Assembly: GCF_052044135.1 (NCBI RefSeq)
Contig: NZ_JBQDYF010000005.1
Location: 1-64,000 of the forward strand
Length of the DNA stretch: 64,000 bases
Direction: 5' to 3'
Origin: Salinisphaera sp052044135
Lineage (GTDB): Bacteria; Pseudomonadota; Gammaproteobacteria; Nevskiales; Salinisphaeraceae
The notes below the pieces were generated by a model, which saw only the letters and a program-made list of their open reading frames with translations, was not told the origin of the DNA and made no database searches. This document shows, piece after piece, positions 8,047 to 16,540 of this stretch. Numbering within the stretch: position 1 is the stretch's first letter; each line of letters begins with the position of its first letter. The position numbers and the translations under genes are program-made.

Positions 8047-8769
8047 TCAGCTGCGCGCGAGCACCGCGGCGGCGATTTCTTCCTGAATGGCCGCGGCCGC
8101 CGCCGCAGGATCCGTCGCCTGCCGGATCGGGCGCCCCACCACTAGATAATCGGCCCCGGCCGCGATGGCTCGGGCCGGTGTCATCACGCGTTTCTGGTCG
8201 TCCGGCGGGGCCTCGTTGTCCACGGGACGGATGCCTGGTGTGACCGTGATCAGCGTCTCCGGGGCCTCGGCGCGCAAGCGCTCCAGTTCGAGGCCCGAGG
8301 AAACGATGCCGTCGCAGCCGGCTTCCAGTGCGCGCCGGGCGCGGGAAAGCACGAGCTCGTCGATATCGCAGTCGAATCCCAGATCGGTCATGTCGCCGCG
8401 ATCCAGGCTGGTGAGCGCGGTCACCGCCAGGATCTTCGCGTTGCCTTTGCGCGCCGCGCCGGCCGCTTCCATGATGCCCTGGTTGCCGTGAACGGTAATG
8501 AAGTCCACATCGCGAGCATCCAGCCGGGCGACCGCGGCCGCCACGGTGGCCGGGACATCGAACAGTTTTACGTCCACGAAGACCTTCTTGCCGCGCGTCT
8601 TCAACCAGTCGACCAGCTCGAAATAGCCCGGCGACATCGCCAGTTCCAGGCCGACCTTGTAGAAGGTGACCGTGTCGCCCAAGGTTGCGACCAACGCGCG
8701 GGCCGCATCGGTGTCGGGCACGTCGAGGGCGAAAATGAGGCGGTCGCGGTTATCCGAAATATGCGTCAT
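8047..8769 (-). CDS. pyrF: Orotidine-5'-phosphate decarboxylase
   Basis: This 240-aa enzyme performs the last step of UMP synthesis, OMP to UMP plus CO2. The catalytic D-x-K-x-x-D array is DVKLFD at residues 66-71, and the phosphate loop is VTPGIRP plus DYLVVGRPIR. Length is normal for the type I bacterial enzyme. I start at ATG 8769 (MTHISDNRDRL); the 31 residues upstream in the same frame do not resemble the family. It is monocistronic and convergent with the uronate operon. Confidence 0.95.
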   Translation of the reverse strand: MTHISDNRDRLIFALDVPDTDAARALVATLGDTVTFYKVGLELAMSPGYFELVDWLKTRGKKVFVDVKLFDVPATVAAAVARLDARDVDFITVHGNQGIMEAAGAARKGNAKILAVTALTSLDRGDMTDLGFDCDIDELVLSRARRALEAGCDGIVSSGLELERLRAEAPETLITVTPGIRPVDNEAPPDDQKRVMTPARAIAAGADYLVVGRPIRQATDPAAAAAAIQEEIAAAVLARS

Positions 8770-8860
8770 GGGCTCGGGTCGGTGAACTGGTGATGGCGGG
8801 TTTGTCGCGGTTGCGCGCCCATTGTAAAGCGGCGGGCGCGGAGTTCGCAGGTACGCTATC

Positions 8861-9030
8861 ACCCGGCACAGAAATAGCCGAAAAATCAGATGGTTTCAAC
8901 GCCGTGAAAAACGAAAGCCGGCGCATGTCCGTTTTTTGTGTTGATGACTTCGCGGCCCATGGCCGTGGCGGGCAGGCATGCGCATACTCGCGTTATTGAT
9001 CCGGCATGAAGGTGTTTTCATGCCGGATCA
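8861..9030. repeat. Dispersed intergenic repeat, copy A
   Basis: The stretch from TTCAACGCC (8895) to CGCGTTAT (8996) aligns with 58141-58243 at about 80 of 103 positions by hand count, with one indel. The best-kept blocks are AAAGCCGGCGC, TGTCCGT and TTCGCGGCC-ATGGCCG. The match extends weakly upstream to CCGGCA. The copy ends in a strong hairpin (8997-9030). It fills most of the gap between the pyrF start and the end of the binding-protein gene; I see no protein gene in 8770-9307. Confidence 0.7.
8997..9030. other. Perfect 14-bp stem-loop at the end of repeat copy A
   Basis: The arms TGATCCGGCATGAA (8997-9010) and TTCATGCCGGATCA (9017-9030) are exactly complementary around a 6-nt loop. There is no long T run, so it is a structure or repeat terminus rather than a textbook terminator. 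Confidence 0.75.
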
Positions 9031-9307
9031 GTAGTTAACGAGTAACGCAGCTGAATATTGCCGCGGTGGTCGCAGGGGTCGTGCGCGTATTAATGTGTCA
9101 TGCGCGGCCGGTTAGCGCCCATCAAGCACGAATCCAGGCGCGTGACGGGATCGAGGTTCAGGCGATCGGCCGTGGAAGGTCGTGATTGCCATTATCGCTC
9201 TGAAGCGGATGCGCGGCCACGCGCCCGGCGTTGTACCTACGGGGGGTGTTGACCCACGCCTGTGTGCCGGGTCCTATCCGGGTTTGTTAGCCGCGTTCGT
9301 GTTTCTG

Positions 9308-10567
9308 TCACGAACCCGAGCCGGCAGGCTCGGGCACGAACTTCGGCAGTTCGACTTTGCCGTCTGCGACACTGGCCGGCCAGATCACGACCGGATTGCC
9401 ATGCTGCCACTGAATCGCGATGCCGGATACATATTTCTTGCCGAATCTGAGACCGTGGACAAACTTCGCGTCGCGGCCGAGGAACTGCTCGCGGCCCTGC
9501 GTGCCGACGTAATCGGTTTTTTCCAAAGATTTGACCAAGGCGTCGGCGTTCGTCGTGCCGGCCCGCTCAATTGCGTTCTTGAGGATGAACAGGGTGTCGT
9601 AGGTCGAATAAGACGTGTAAGAAGGCGACGTGCCAAAGGCTTTTTCGAACTTGTTCGCAAACGGGATCGTCTTGGGTGTGATCGCGGCCTTGTCTGACGC
9701 CACCGTGCCGGTGATTACGCCTTCCGTGGCACCGTTGGTATCTTTCCAGAAACTGCTTGATCCGGCCTGTGAGCTCCAGCCGGCAAACAGAAACGGGTTT
9801 TGCCCGCTGTGCCATTGCACGGTGGGCCGGGTGCCGGCATGGGCCATGCCTGTAATCATGACGCCTGCGTTATGTTTTTCGATGCGGTTGAAGATCGGGC
9901 TGAAATTACTGGTATCGCCGCTGAAACGCACGTGATCGACCATCTTGAGGCCGGCTTTCGGTAGGCATTTCATATACTCTTTATCCAGCGGTTTGGTCCA
10001 GGCAAAGTCCTCGCTTACCACTGCGGCACGCTTGTAGCCCAATTTTTTAGACAGGATGTCTTTTGCGTAACCGCAAACCACCCGGGCGCCGGTATTGGAA
10101 TTGAACGTGGTACGAAACACATACTTGTAACGCGCGTAGTTGTTGTGAATTCGTTCGTTGACCTTGGTGCTCCAGGCGCCAGTGATGATGAACGGCTCCT
10201 TGAGTCGGGCTGCCCAGGGTTCCTGGGCCAGTGCGACCTCACTAATAAATGTGCCCACCACAGCGACCGCGTGATCCTGTTTGACCGCCCGTTGAAACGC
10301 CCGCACGCCATCGGACGCGGACGAATGGTTGTCCATGGTGATCAGCTTTATGGGTCTGCCGTTGATCCCGCCTGCCGCGTTGATCTTCTGGGCAGCCAAT
10401 TGCGCGCCCTGGATAATCCCCTTGCCGTTGATGGTGGACTGCGCGGCAATCACCGCTATGGGGATGGGTTGGGGCGAATCGGCGCACGCCGCGCCCGCCG
10501 GCAGAAGCATGGCGGCGGATAAACCGGCCGCGAGAATACGTTGACCGGGTCGATTGGAACACATCAT
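9308..10567 (-). CDS. ABC transporter periplasmic substrate-binding protein, LivK type (paralogue 1)
   Basis: This 419-aa secreted type I binding protein has a signal peptide (AAGLSAAMLLPAGAACA) and then the receptor-ligand-binding fold: INAAGGINGRPIKLI, GTFISEVALAQEPWAARLK and a C-terminal TYDTLFILKNAIERAG. Start 10567 has AGGAG 6 nt upstream. It is the last gene of a transporter set on this strand, 271 bp after the fused ATPase. A second binding protein (14504-15763) with closely similar motifs heads the set. The ligand is unknown; branched-chain amino acids, aromatic acids, amides and urea are all carried by relatives. Confidence 0.85.
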   Translation of the reverse strand: MMCSNRPGQRILAAGLSAAMLLPAGAACADSPQPIPIAVIAAQSTINGKGIIQGAQLAAQKINAAGGINGRPIKLITMDNHSSASDGVRAFQRAVKQDHAVAVVGTFISEVALAQEPWAARLKEPFIITGAWSTKVNERIHNNYARYKYVFRTTFNSNTGARVVCGYAKDILSKKLGYKRAAVVSEDFAWTKPLDKEYMKCLPKAGLKMVDHVRFSGDTSNFSPIFNRIEKHNAGVMITGMAHAGTRPTVQWHSGQNPFLFAGWSSQAGSSSFWKDTNGATEGVITGTVASDKAAITPKTIPFANKFEKAFGTSPSYTSYSTYDTLFILKNAIERAGTTNADALVKSLEKTDYVGTQGREQFLGRDAKFVHGLRFGKKYVSGIAIQWQHGNPVVIWPASVADGKVELPKFVPEPAGSGS

Positions 10568-10838
10568 TGATATCTCCTCTGATTGTTTTTATCCTGGCTT
10601 TCTCATCGTATAACGCTCGTGGCTAATCAGATTAAAATGATTTCTGGCGTCGTGATGGCCCGGACCCGGGTCAAAGCGCTGATCCGGCTTTATGACTGAT
10701 CGCATTCGTCGTCTTTTTCTTCTGATTTCACGGGAAATATTGCTCCGGCGAGAGTCGTCCATTCGGCAGGCCTTCGAAATAGCGCCCGTAAAACCCATTG
10801 GCACCGCGGTCGGCGCGCTCATTCATGCTGAACCCAGA

Positions 10839-12311
10839 CTAAATATAGCTTTCTCCCACTTCGCTCTCGAAGGCTTCGGTGTCACCGCGCCAGCTGATGA
10901 CGCCATTCTCCAGCAGAAAAATTCGCTCGGAATGACGCAGCGCAAAATGCAGGTTCTGCTCGGCAAGCAGGATGGTCGTATTGAAACGCGTGCGCAGCGT
11001 TTCCAGGGCGTCCGAAATCGAGTCCATGATCAGCGGCGCCAGCCCGAGCGTGGGTTCGTCGAGTATCAACAGCTGGGGTCGGAGCATCAGGCCACGGGCG
11101 ATCGTCAGCATCTGCTGTTCGCCGCCGCTGAGTGTGTTGGCGAGCTGCCAGCGGCGCTCCGCGAGCCGCGGAAACAGCTCGAAAACCTCTCCCAGCGTCT
11201 CCTGTTTGGCCTTTCGATCGAGATAAAAGCCACCCAGTTCGAGGTTTTCTTCGACCGACATGTAGCGAAACAGCTTGCGGTCCTCAGGGCAGTGAGCGAT
11301 TCCACTCCGGCTGATTGAAGCCGACGACCGGCCCTTGATCGAGCTGCCTTGCCACAGCACATCGCCCTGGTAGTCGACAAAACCGGTGATCGCGTTGAAC
11401 AGACTGGTTTTGCCGGCGCCGTTCAGGCCCACCACCGAAACGAACTCGCCCTTGGCAACGTCGATGTAGACCTCTTGCAGGGCTTCGGCCTTTCCGTATC
11501 GAACCCCGTCGATGCGCGTGCTCAGCAAAGGCGGGGCGTCGGCGCGCGGCGCCTCGGTCCGCTTGTGTCCGGTACGGTCTTCCATTGCGGTGCCAAGGAA
11601 GACTTCGCGGACTTTGGCGTCGCGCATGACTTCGTCGGCGGTGCCTTCGGCGATCCGGGCGCCTTGATGCATGGCGACGACCCGATCCACCAGGCCGGCA
11701 ACCGCTTTGACATTGTGGTCGACGAGCACGATGCCGCGTTCCGGACTCTGGAACTCGCGAATGAACGTGATGAACTGCCGGACTTCGGCGGGCGCGAGAC
11801 CGGCGAACGGTTCATCGAGCAACAGAACGCGCGGTTCGAGCGCGAGCGCCTTGGCAAATTCCAGCCGGCGCAGTTCCGAAAACGACAGCTGATCGGCCGT
11901 GACGTCGGCGACCCGGGATAGCCCGACCCAGTCGGCGACTTCCCGTGCACGTCGGGTCAGCGCGGGTCGCGGCAGGCAGTCGAGAAGGCCGCCGCTCAGC
12001 AGGGCGAGTTTGATGTTTTGGATCGTGGTCTGGCGCTTGAGCGGGCGGGAATGCTGGAAGACCATGGCCAGCCCATGGGCCGCCGATTGATACAGTCGCA
12101 CTTTCCTGACGTCGCGCCCTTGGCACCGGATATGCCCGTCGTCCGCACGCTGGACGCCCATCAGCAGGCTTAGCGTGGTCGATTTACCCGAACCGTTCGG
12201 GCCGATCAGGCCGAGGATCTCACCCGCATCCACTGAAAACGATAGCTTGTTGACGGCCTGAACGCCGCCGAACCGCTTGCTTAAATCAGATACCTCAAGT
12301 ATCGCAGTCAC
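10839..12311 (-). CDS. Fused branched-chain-type ABC transporter ATPase (LivG-LivF in one protein)
   Basis: One uninterrupted 490-aa frame carries two complete ABC domains. Domain 1 (LivG-like, about 4-240) has Walker A GPNGSGKST at 37-45, a signature written LSFSE at 142-146 and Walker B RVLLLDEP at 161-168. Domain 2 (LivF-like, about 264-490) has Walker A GLNGAGKTS at 295-303, signature LSGGEQ at 394-399 and Walker B LLILDEP. LivG and LivF are normally separate 230-255-aa proteins. I start at GTG 12311, which overlaps the livM stop (GTGA). The same frame stays open further upstream through livM, but that part is livM shadow. It powers uptake with LivH/LivM at the inner membrane. Confidence 0.88.
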   Translation of the reverse strand: MTAILEVSDLSKRFGGVQAVNKLSFSVDAGEILGLIGPNGSGKSTTLSLLMGVQRADDGHIRCQGRDVRKVRLYQSAAHGLAMVFQHSRPLKRQTTIQNIKLALLSGGLLDCLPRPALTRRAREVADWVGLSRVADVTADQLSFSELRRLEFAKALALEPRVLLLDEPFAGLAPAEVRQFITFIREFQSPERGIVLVDHNVKAVAGLVDRVVAMHQGARIAEGTADEVMRDAKVREVFLGTAMEDRTGHKRTEAPRADAPPLLSTRIDGVRYGKAEALQEVYIDVAKGEFVSVVGLNGAGKTSLFNAITGFVDYQGDVLWQGSSIKGRSSASISRSGIAHCPEDRKLFRYMSVEENLELGGFYLDRKAKQETLGEVFELFPRLAERRWQLANTLSGGEQQMLTIARGLMLRPQLLILDEPTLGLAPLIMDSISDALETLRTRFNTTILLAEQNLHFALRHSERIFLLENGVISWRGDTEAFESEVGESYI

Positions 12312-13237
12312 GTGCCGCGCCGTCCCAGTCGATGAATGAGTCCGATGAAGCCGTCCGGAAACGACAGCAGAATAATCAGGGCGACCAGCGCCACGACCAC
12401 GTTGTTCAATTGGCCGAGCGGGCGCAGTATCTCGTTGGCGACGATGATGAAGATCGCCCCGATGGCAGGCCCGATGATGGAACGCCGCCCGCCGAGAATG
12501 GTCGAGATAATCACCTGCAGCGTGACCGAAACCGCGACCACGGTGGATATCGACACGGTGCCGAAATAGAAGATCATCATGGCGCCCGCCCAGCCCGAGA
12601 TGAACGCGCTGAGGATGAATCCGACAATCTTGTACTTGACGATATTGATCCCGAGTGCCTGGGTCGCGATCGGATCCTGGCCGCTGGCCTCCAGTATCAG
12701 GCCGATGGATGAACGGCCGATCAAAAACAGGACCAGTCCGCTGATCAGCATGAAGATCAGTGCATCGTAGTAGTTCACCCAAGCGCTCAGCGAAAGCAGA
12801 CCCGGGACACCGAGTCCCACTTCGCCGCCGGTGACACTGGAGAAGGTGACAATCAGTTTTTCGAGTATGAGCGCCGCGACGAGCGTGATCACGCCGAAGT
12901 AAGGCCCGCGCAACCGCAACGCCGGTGCCACCATCAACAATCCGGCAACCACTGCAGCGAACGCGCCAAGCGCGATGCAGGACCACACGCCGAGGTCGGT
13001 GTGGACGTTCAGCAGGGCGCTGGCGTAGGCGCCGACGCCGATGAAAAAGGTCGGGCCGAAGTTCACCTCGCCGGAATAACCGAACAGCAGATCCCAAGAC
13101 ATCGCAAAACCGGTGAAGATATAAGCGATGGTGAGGACGCCGAGGATGTAATAAGAAGACTCGTACGGCAGCAGGGCGAGTACGACGAGCACGGCCAGCA
13201 TGATCCAGAATTGAAACGAACGAAGATATGAAGTCAT
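12308..13237 (-). CDS. livM: ABC transporter permease, LivM type
   Basis: This 309-aa inner-membrane protein has the family landmarks LFGYSGEVNFGPTFFIGVGAYASALL near the N-terminus and a C-terminal GGRRSIIGPAIGAIFIIVANEIL loop that contacts the ATPase. About nine hydrophobic segments are visible. Its stop overlaps the GTG start of the fused ATPase. With LivH it forms the membrane channel. Confidence 0.88.
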   Translation of the reverse strand: MTSYLRSFQFWIMLAVLVVLALLPYESSYYILGVLTIAYIFTGFAMSWDLLFGYSGEVNFGPTFFIGVGAYASALLNVHTDLGVWSCIALGAFAAVVAGLLMVAPALRLRGPYFGVITLVAALILEKLIVTFSSVTGGEVGLGVPGLLSLSAWVNYYDALIFMLISGLVLFLIGRSSIGLILEASGQDPIATQALGINIVKYKIVGFILSAFISGWAGAMMIFYFGTVSISTVVAVSVTLQVIISTILGGRRSIIGPAIGAIFIIVANEILRPLGQLNNVVVALVALIILLSFPDGFIGLIHRLGRRGT

Positions 13238-13435
13238 ATCGAATCACCCGGTCCGGCTAACGAGGCACCCGGCGTTTGCGTGAATAGGCGTGATAACCGG
13301 GCGGCATCGGGGTTCACCGGGCATTTTCGAATAGGGAATAGCATCGAAGCCTCCGAGCGCGTGGGGCGCGGCTTGCGTGCAATCCAGAGGCAAACAAGGG
13401 AAGTGCGATTCATGTGACAAAATCCGCGCGGGTGC

Positions 13436-14317
13436 TCATCGCCGGCCGAACAGCCCCTGGGGCCGTAGCAGCAAGACCACGACCAAAAGAAAAAGCGCCG
13501 GCAGTTCGGTGATCGAGGAAGAAATCAGATAGGCCGTCAGCGTGCCGATGAAACCGATGATGTAGGCGGCGACCAACGAACCGAGTACGTTGCCCAGGCC
13601 ACCGAGAATAACGATCGTGAAGGCCAGCGCGGTCATTGTGGGTATCGCATCCGGGCTGGCGCCCAGGAACGAGGCCAGCAGCACGCCGGAAATGCCGGTC
13701 AGCAGGCCATATAATCCCCAGACAACCAGATTGACGAACATCAGCTCGACGCCGATCAGACCCAGCGCGGCCGGCGTCATCGACGCCGCGAGCAACGCCT
13801 TGCCAAGCCGTGTCCTGTTGATGAAGAACCAGACCATGCCGATGATGAGCCAGGCAATCAGGCCGATGAGAAGCTCGTTGATGGATGTGGTGACCCCAAA
13901 CGGATGAACCACTCCGGTGGCGAGCGCCGGTGTCGTCACCGGGTTCGATCCGAACAGGTAGCCGAACACCCCTTGTACGATGATCCCGGTGAGCAGGGTC
14001 GCGGTGAGGATGAACACTTCTTTTTCTTCATCCGGTATCCGTCGAGAACGCTCGATCGGCCGCACGACGGCGAAGTAGAGGATATAGGCCGACGCAATCG
14101 AGGCAGCGATACCGGCCAGGCTGCCGCTCCAGAGATCGAACCCCAGGCTCTGGATCGTAAACCAGGCCACAAAGGCCGCAATCACCAAGTGCGCGCCGTG
14201 CGCGAGATTCAAAACGCCGGACACACCAAATATGAGAGTGAATCCCACTGCGCCCAGCGCATAGATCGCGCTGATCACAATGCCGTTGATGATGATCTCA
14301 GCGGCTAGATGTGCCAA
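13436..14317 (-). CDS. livH: ABC transporter permease, LivH type
   Basis: This 293-aa inner-membrane protein has LivH landmarks NGIVISAIYALGAVGFTLIFG, GVLNLAHGAHL and the cytoplasmic coupling loop ILGGLGNVLGSLVAA, ending in LRPQGLFGRR. I choose a TTG start at 14317 because AGGAG lies 8 nt upstream and the protein then begins where the family begins. An in-frame GTG at 14380 would add 21 unusual residues and has no ribosome site. It follows the second binding-protein gene and precedes livM by 198 bp. Confidence 0.85.
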   Translation of the reverse strand: MAHLAAEIIINGIVISAIYALGAVGFTLIFGVSGVLNLAHGAHLVIAAFVAWFTIQSLGFDLWSGSLAGIAASIASAYILYFAVVRPIERSRRIPDEEKEVFILTATLLTGIIVQGVFGYLFGSNPVTTPALATGVVHPFGVTTSINELLIGLIAWLIIGMVWFFINRTRLGKALLAASMTPAALGLIGVELMFVNLVVWGLYGLLTGISGVLLASFLGASPDAIPTMTALAFTIVILGGLGNVLGSLVAAYIIGFIGTLTAYLISSSITELPALFLLVVVLLLRPQGLFGRR

Positions 14318-14455
14318 ATGCCAATCTCCTGTCAGTTCGCCTGCGCGCACGAATGCGAATAAATCACACCAAGCGTTCACGTGCCGGTGTCAATAAACGA
14401 TCGGAATACGGGATGTGCCGGGTCGGATGCGACGCAGCGCTCCGAGGTCGAAATG

Positions 14456-14485
14456 CCGGGACCGGCGCATAGGCGCCGGTCCCGG
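14456..14485 (-). terminator. Strong GC stem-loop between binding protein 2 and livH
   Basis: A 13-bp perfect stem (14456-14468 with 14473-14485) encloses the loop ATAG, 18 bp past the stop codon of the upstream binding-protein gene. The following T tract on the minus strand is weak (ATTT). It more likely protects the binding-protein mRNA or causes partial termination, so that the binding protein is made in excess over the permeases. Confidence 0.5.
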
Positions 14486-14503
14486 GCCGTCTGATATGCG
14501 ATA

Positions 14504-15763
14504 TCAGGAAGCCGGATTCACGAATGACGGTATTTTGACCGGTTTGGCCACCGCCGCCGGCCACACCGGCACTTGTTTGCCGTCCTGCCACTGGAATAGC
14601 ACGCCCGTCGTCAATCCCGGGCCGAACTGCAGGTCGTGCGTGTACTGCGACTGCTTGCCGTAGAACTTGATATGGCCAATCGTGCCCGTGGTATCGGTCT
14701 GCTCCAACGCCGAAACCATCTTGTCCGGATCGGTCGAATGCGACGCCTCGATCGCATTCTTGAGCAGATAGAGCGCATCGTAGGTGGTATAACCGGTGTA
14801 GCCGGGAAAATTGTGGAATTTCGCGTGATAGGCTTGCGTAAACGGCTCCGTCTTGTCCGAAAGGGCCGCGCCGGGCACCGCGCTCGACTGCGAGATCACG
14901 CCCTGGGCCGCGCCGTTGCTTTTCTGCCAGAAGCTCGAACTGCCTGCCTGTGCGTTCACGCCCACCAGAAGCGCGGGTACCTGCCGCTGTGACCACTGAA
15001 TGGTCGGTCGCAAACCGGTATGCGCCCAGCCGGTCAGGATGAGAGGCACTTTTTTGTTTTCAATCTGGTTGAATATCGGGCCGAAGTCGTTGGTATCGGG
15101 CGAATAGCGAACTTCCTTGACGATCTTGACGTTGGTCTGGGATTGCAGGTTCTGCTTCCACGTTTGGCCGAGCGGAACGGTCCAGGCGGAGTCTTCGGCC
15201 ATAATCGCAGCGCGCTTGAACCCTTTGGGGGCAAGGCTGTGGTGGATGAAATCAATCACCGACTCGGCCATGAAGTGCGCATTAAGCTTGTCGCGAAACA
15301 CGTATTTGTATTCGCTGTAGTGGTTGTGCACGCGCTGGGTGATCTTCGGACTGGCGGCGCCGGTGACGATGAACGGCATCTTCAGGCGTGCCGACCACGG
15401 CTCCATCGACAGGGCGACTTCGCTGATGAACGTGCCCACCATCGCGACCGTATGATCGCGATTGGCGGCGCGTTGCATGGCACGAACGCCGTCCGAGGCG
15501 GATTTATGGTCGTCATAAAAGAAAAGCTTGATCTGCCGGCCGTCGATGCCCCCCGCCGCATTGATATGCTCGGCCGCCAGCTTGGCGCCGTTGACGATTG
15601 ACTTGCCTTCCAGTGTTTCCTGCGGCGCCACGACGCCGATGTTGATGGGCTGAGCTGCACTGGCCAGTGCCGGCATGATCGCTAGCAGACAACCGGCGGC
15701 GAAAAGGCACCGCAAACGCCGGTATGCCTGGCCTGGCCATGTTCTGATCGAGTTCGTTTCCAT
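14504..15763 (-). CDS. ABC transporter periplasmic substrate-binding protein, LivK type (paralogue 2)
   Basis: This 419-aa secreted binding protein has a signal peptide (CLFAAGCLLAIMPALASA) and the same type I fold as the protein at 9308-10567. Shared blocks include GTFISEVAL-x-x-EPW-ARLK, INAAGGI-GR-IKL, QAGSSSFW-K-NGA and YTTYDALYLLKNAIEA. The two are clearly paralogues and identical in length. It is the first gene of the transporter set livH-livM-livGF. The ligand is unknown. The ribosome site (GGGG, 7 nt upstream) is modest. Confidence 0.85.
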   Translation of the reverse strand: METNSIRTWPGQAYRRLRCLFAAGCLLAIMPALASAAQPINIGVVAPQETLEGKSIVNGAKLAAEHINAAGGIDGRQIKLFFYDDHKSASDGVRAMQRAANRDHTVAMVGTFISEVALSMEPWSARLKMPFIVTGAASPKITQRVHNHYSEYKYVFRDKLNAHFMAESVIDFIHHSLAPKGFKRAAIMAEDSAWTVPLGQTWKQNLQSQTNVKIVKEVRYSPDTNDFGPIFNQIENKKVPLILTGWAHTGLRPTIQWSQRQVPALLVGVNAQAGSSSFWQKSNGAAQGVISQSSAVPGAALSDKTEPFTQAYHAKFHNFPGYTGYTTYDALYLLKNAIEASHSTDPDKMVSALEQTDTTGTIGHIKFYGKQSQYTHDLQFGPGLTTGVLFQWQDGKQVPVWPAAVAKPVKIPSFVNPAS

Positions 15764-16241
15764 CGTGTTTCCCCGGACGTAGAAGAACTCGAAGATACTC
15801 GAATATAGCGAGGGAGAAACATGTATGCGGCATATATCAAACTAAAGTAGCAGCGCCCAATCCAGACAGTGCCACTTTGAATGGTCCCGGGAATACCGGA
15901 GATTGCCTCTGTTGCGCGTAGGGACCCTGAGACAGGGCAAGCTTTGTTTATCGTGATTCCGCGTATCCGTGGCGATGCCAACCGGGGGAAGTGTCAGTGG
16001 AATCAAGAGGGCGGCCCGACCCTCCGGGACAAGCCGGTCATGGTCGGTAGATCGCGCCGTGACAAGCCTTTGTCGGCCCGGTTGCAGCGCGTCTTGCCAA
16101 AACCGGCGCGCGGCCCGCCGCTGGTCCGCCAGGGGCGCTGGCTTGTCGATGCATCTTGAAGGCGGCGCCTTGACTGCTGGCCACGAGCGCTCGAATGTCT
16201 GCTATAGATGTCAGACTGTGGTGCATACACCGATCGGCCAG
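15764..16241. other. Intergenic stretch with no gene recognised
   Basis: It holds the upstream region of the minus-strand binding-protein gene and the left border of the decayed prpD-like fragment. Short frames are open on both strands but none resembles a known family or has a convincing ribosome site. It may contain further decayed coding sequence of the prpD-like gene. Confidence 0.5.
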
Positions 16242-16540
16242 GCCTATCGCGCCATAGGCAATGCGGTGCAGGTTTTATTCGGCGATGGCTCGGCGGCCGG
16301 TAAGGCGTCGGTGGACTACCCGATCGGCCATCGACGGCGGCGCGCCGAGCGCATCCCGGACTTGAAGAAGAGGTTCGAAGCCGATCTTGCGTTGAAGATC
16401 GCGCCGACGAAGGTGGCCCGTATCCACGAGATCCTGGCCGATCGATCAGGCCCGGGCCCGATTTCACCGACCTGTCTCTGGCCTGGCGGGGCGGCGCTGA
16501 CGTCGATCGTTTGTTTGAACGTCAACGAGTAGTGGCATGA
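16242..16540 (+). pseudogene. Remnant 3' end of a PrpD/MmgE-type (2-methylcitrate dehydratase-like) gene
   Basis: Translation gives AIGNAVQVLFGDG, then DYPIGHRRRRAERIP and KKRFEADLALKIAPTKVARI, which match the C-terminal domain of PrpD (the YPIGHRRRR-EGIP block is diagnostic). The frame then shifts near 16455: the continuing family-like reading FTDLSLAWRGGADVDRLFER is in another frame and ends at TGA 16538-16540. That TGA overlaps the ATG of the next gene (ATGA). The N-terminal three quarters of the gene are missing. This was probably once the upstream gene of an operon with the SDR. Confidence 0.65.

Noticed and set aside
9295..9315. Hairpin GTTCGTG/CACGAAC as terminator of the binding-protein gene
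   Set aside because: It spans the stop codon and is not followed by a T run on the minus strand, so I do not list it as a terminator.
12312..13247. Extension of the fused LivGF frame upstream through livM (802 codons in total)
   Set aside because: The upstream part is Arg/His-rich shadow of livM in another frame. The GTG at 12311 overlapping the livM stop is the natural start.
15969..16532. A 187-codon plus-strand ORF taken as an intact gene
   Set aside because: Only its last third resembles a protein (PrpD C-terminus) and then the family-like reading moves to another frame. Treated as a pseudogene.
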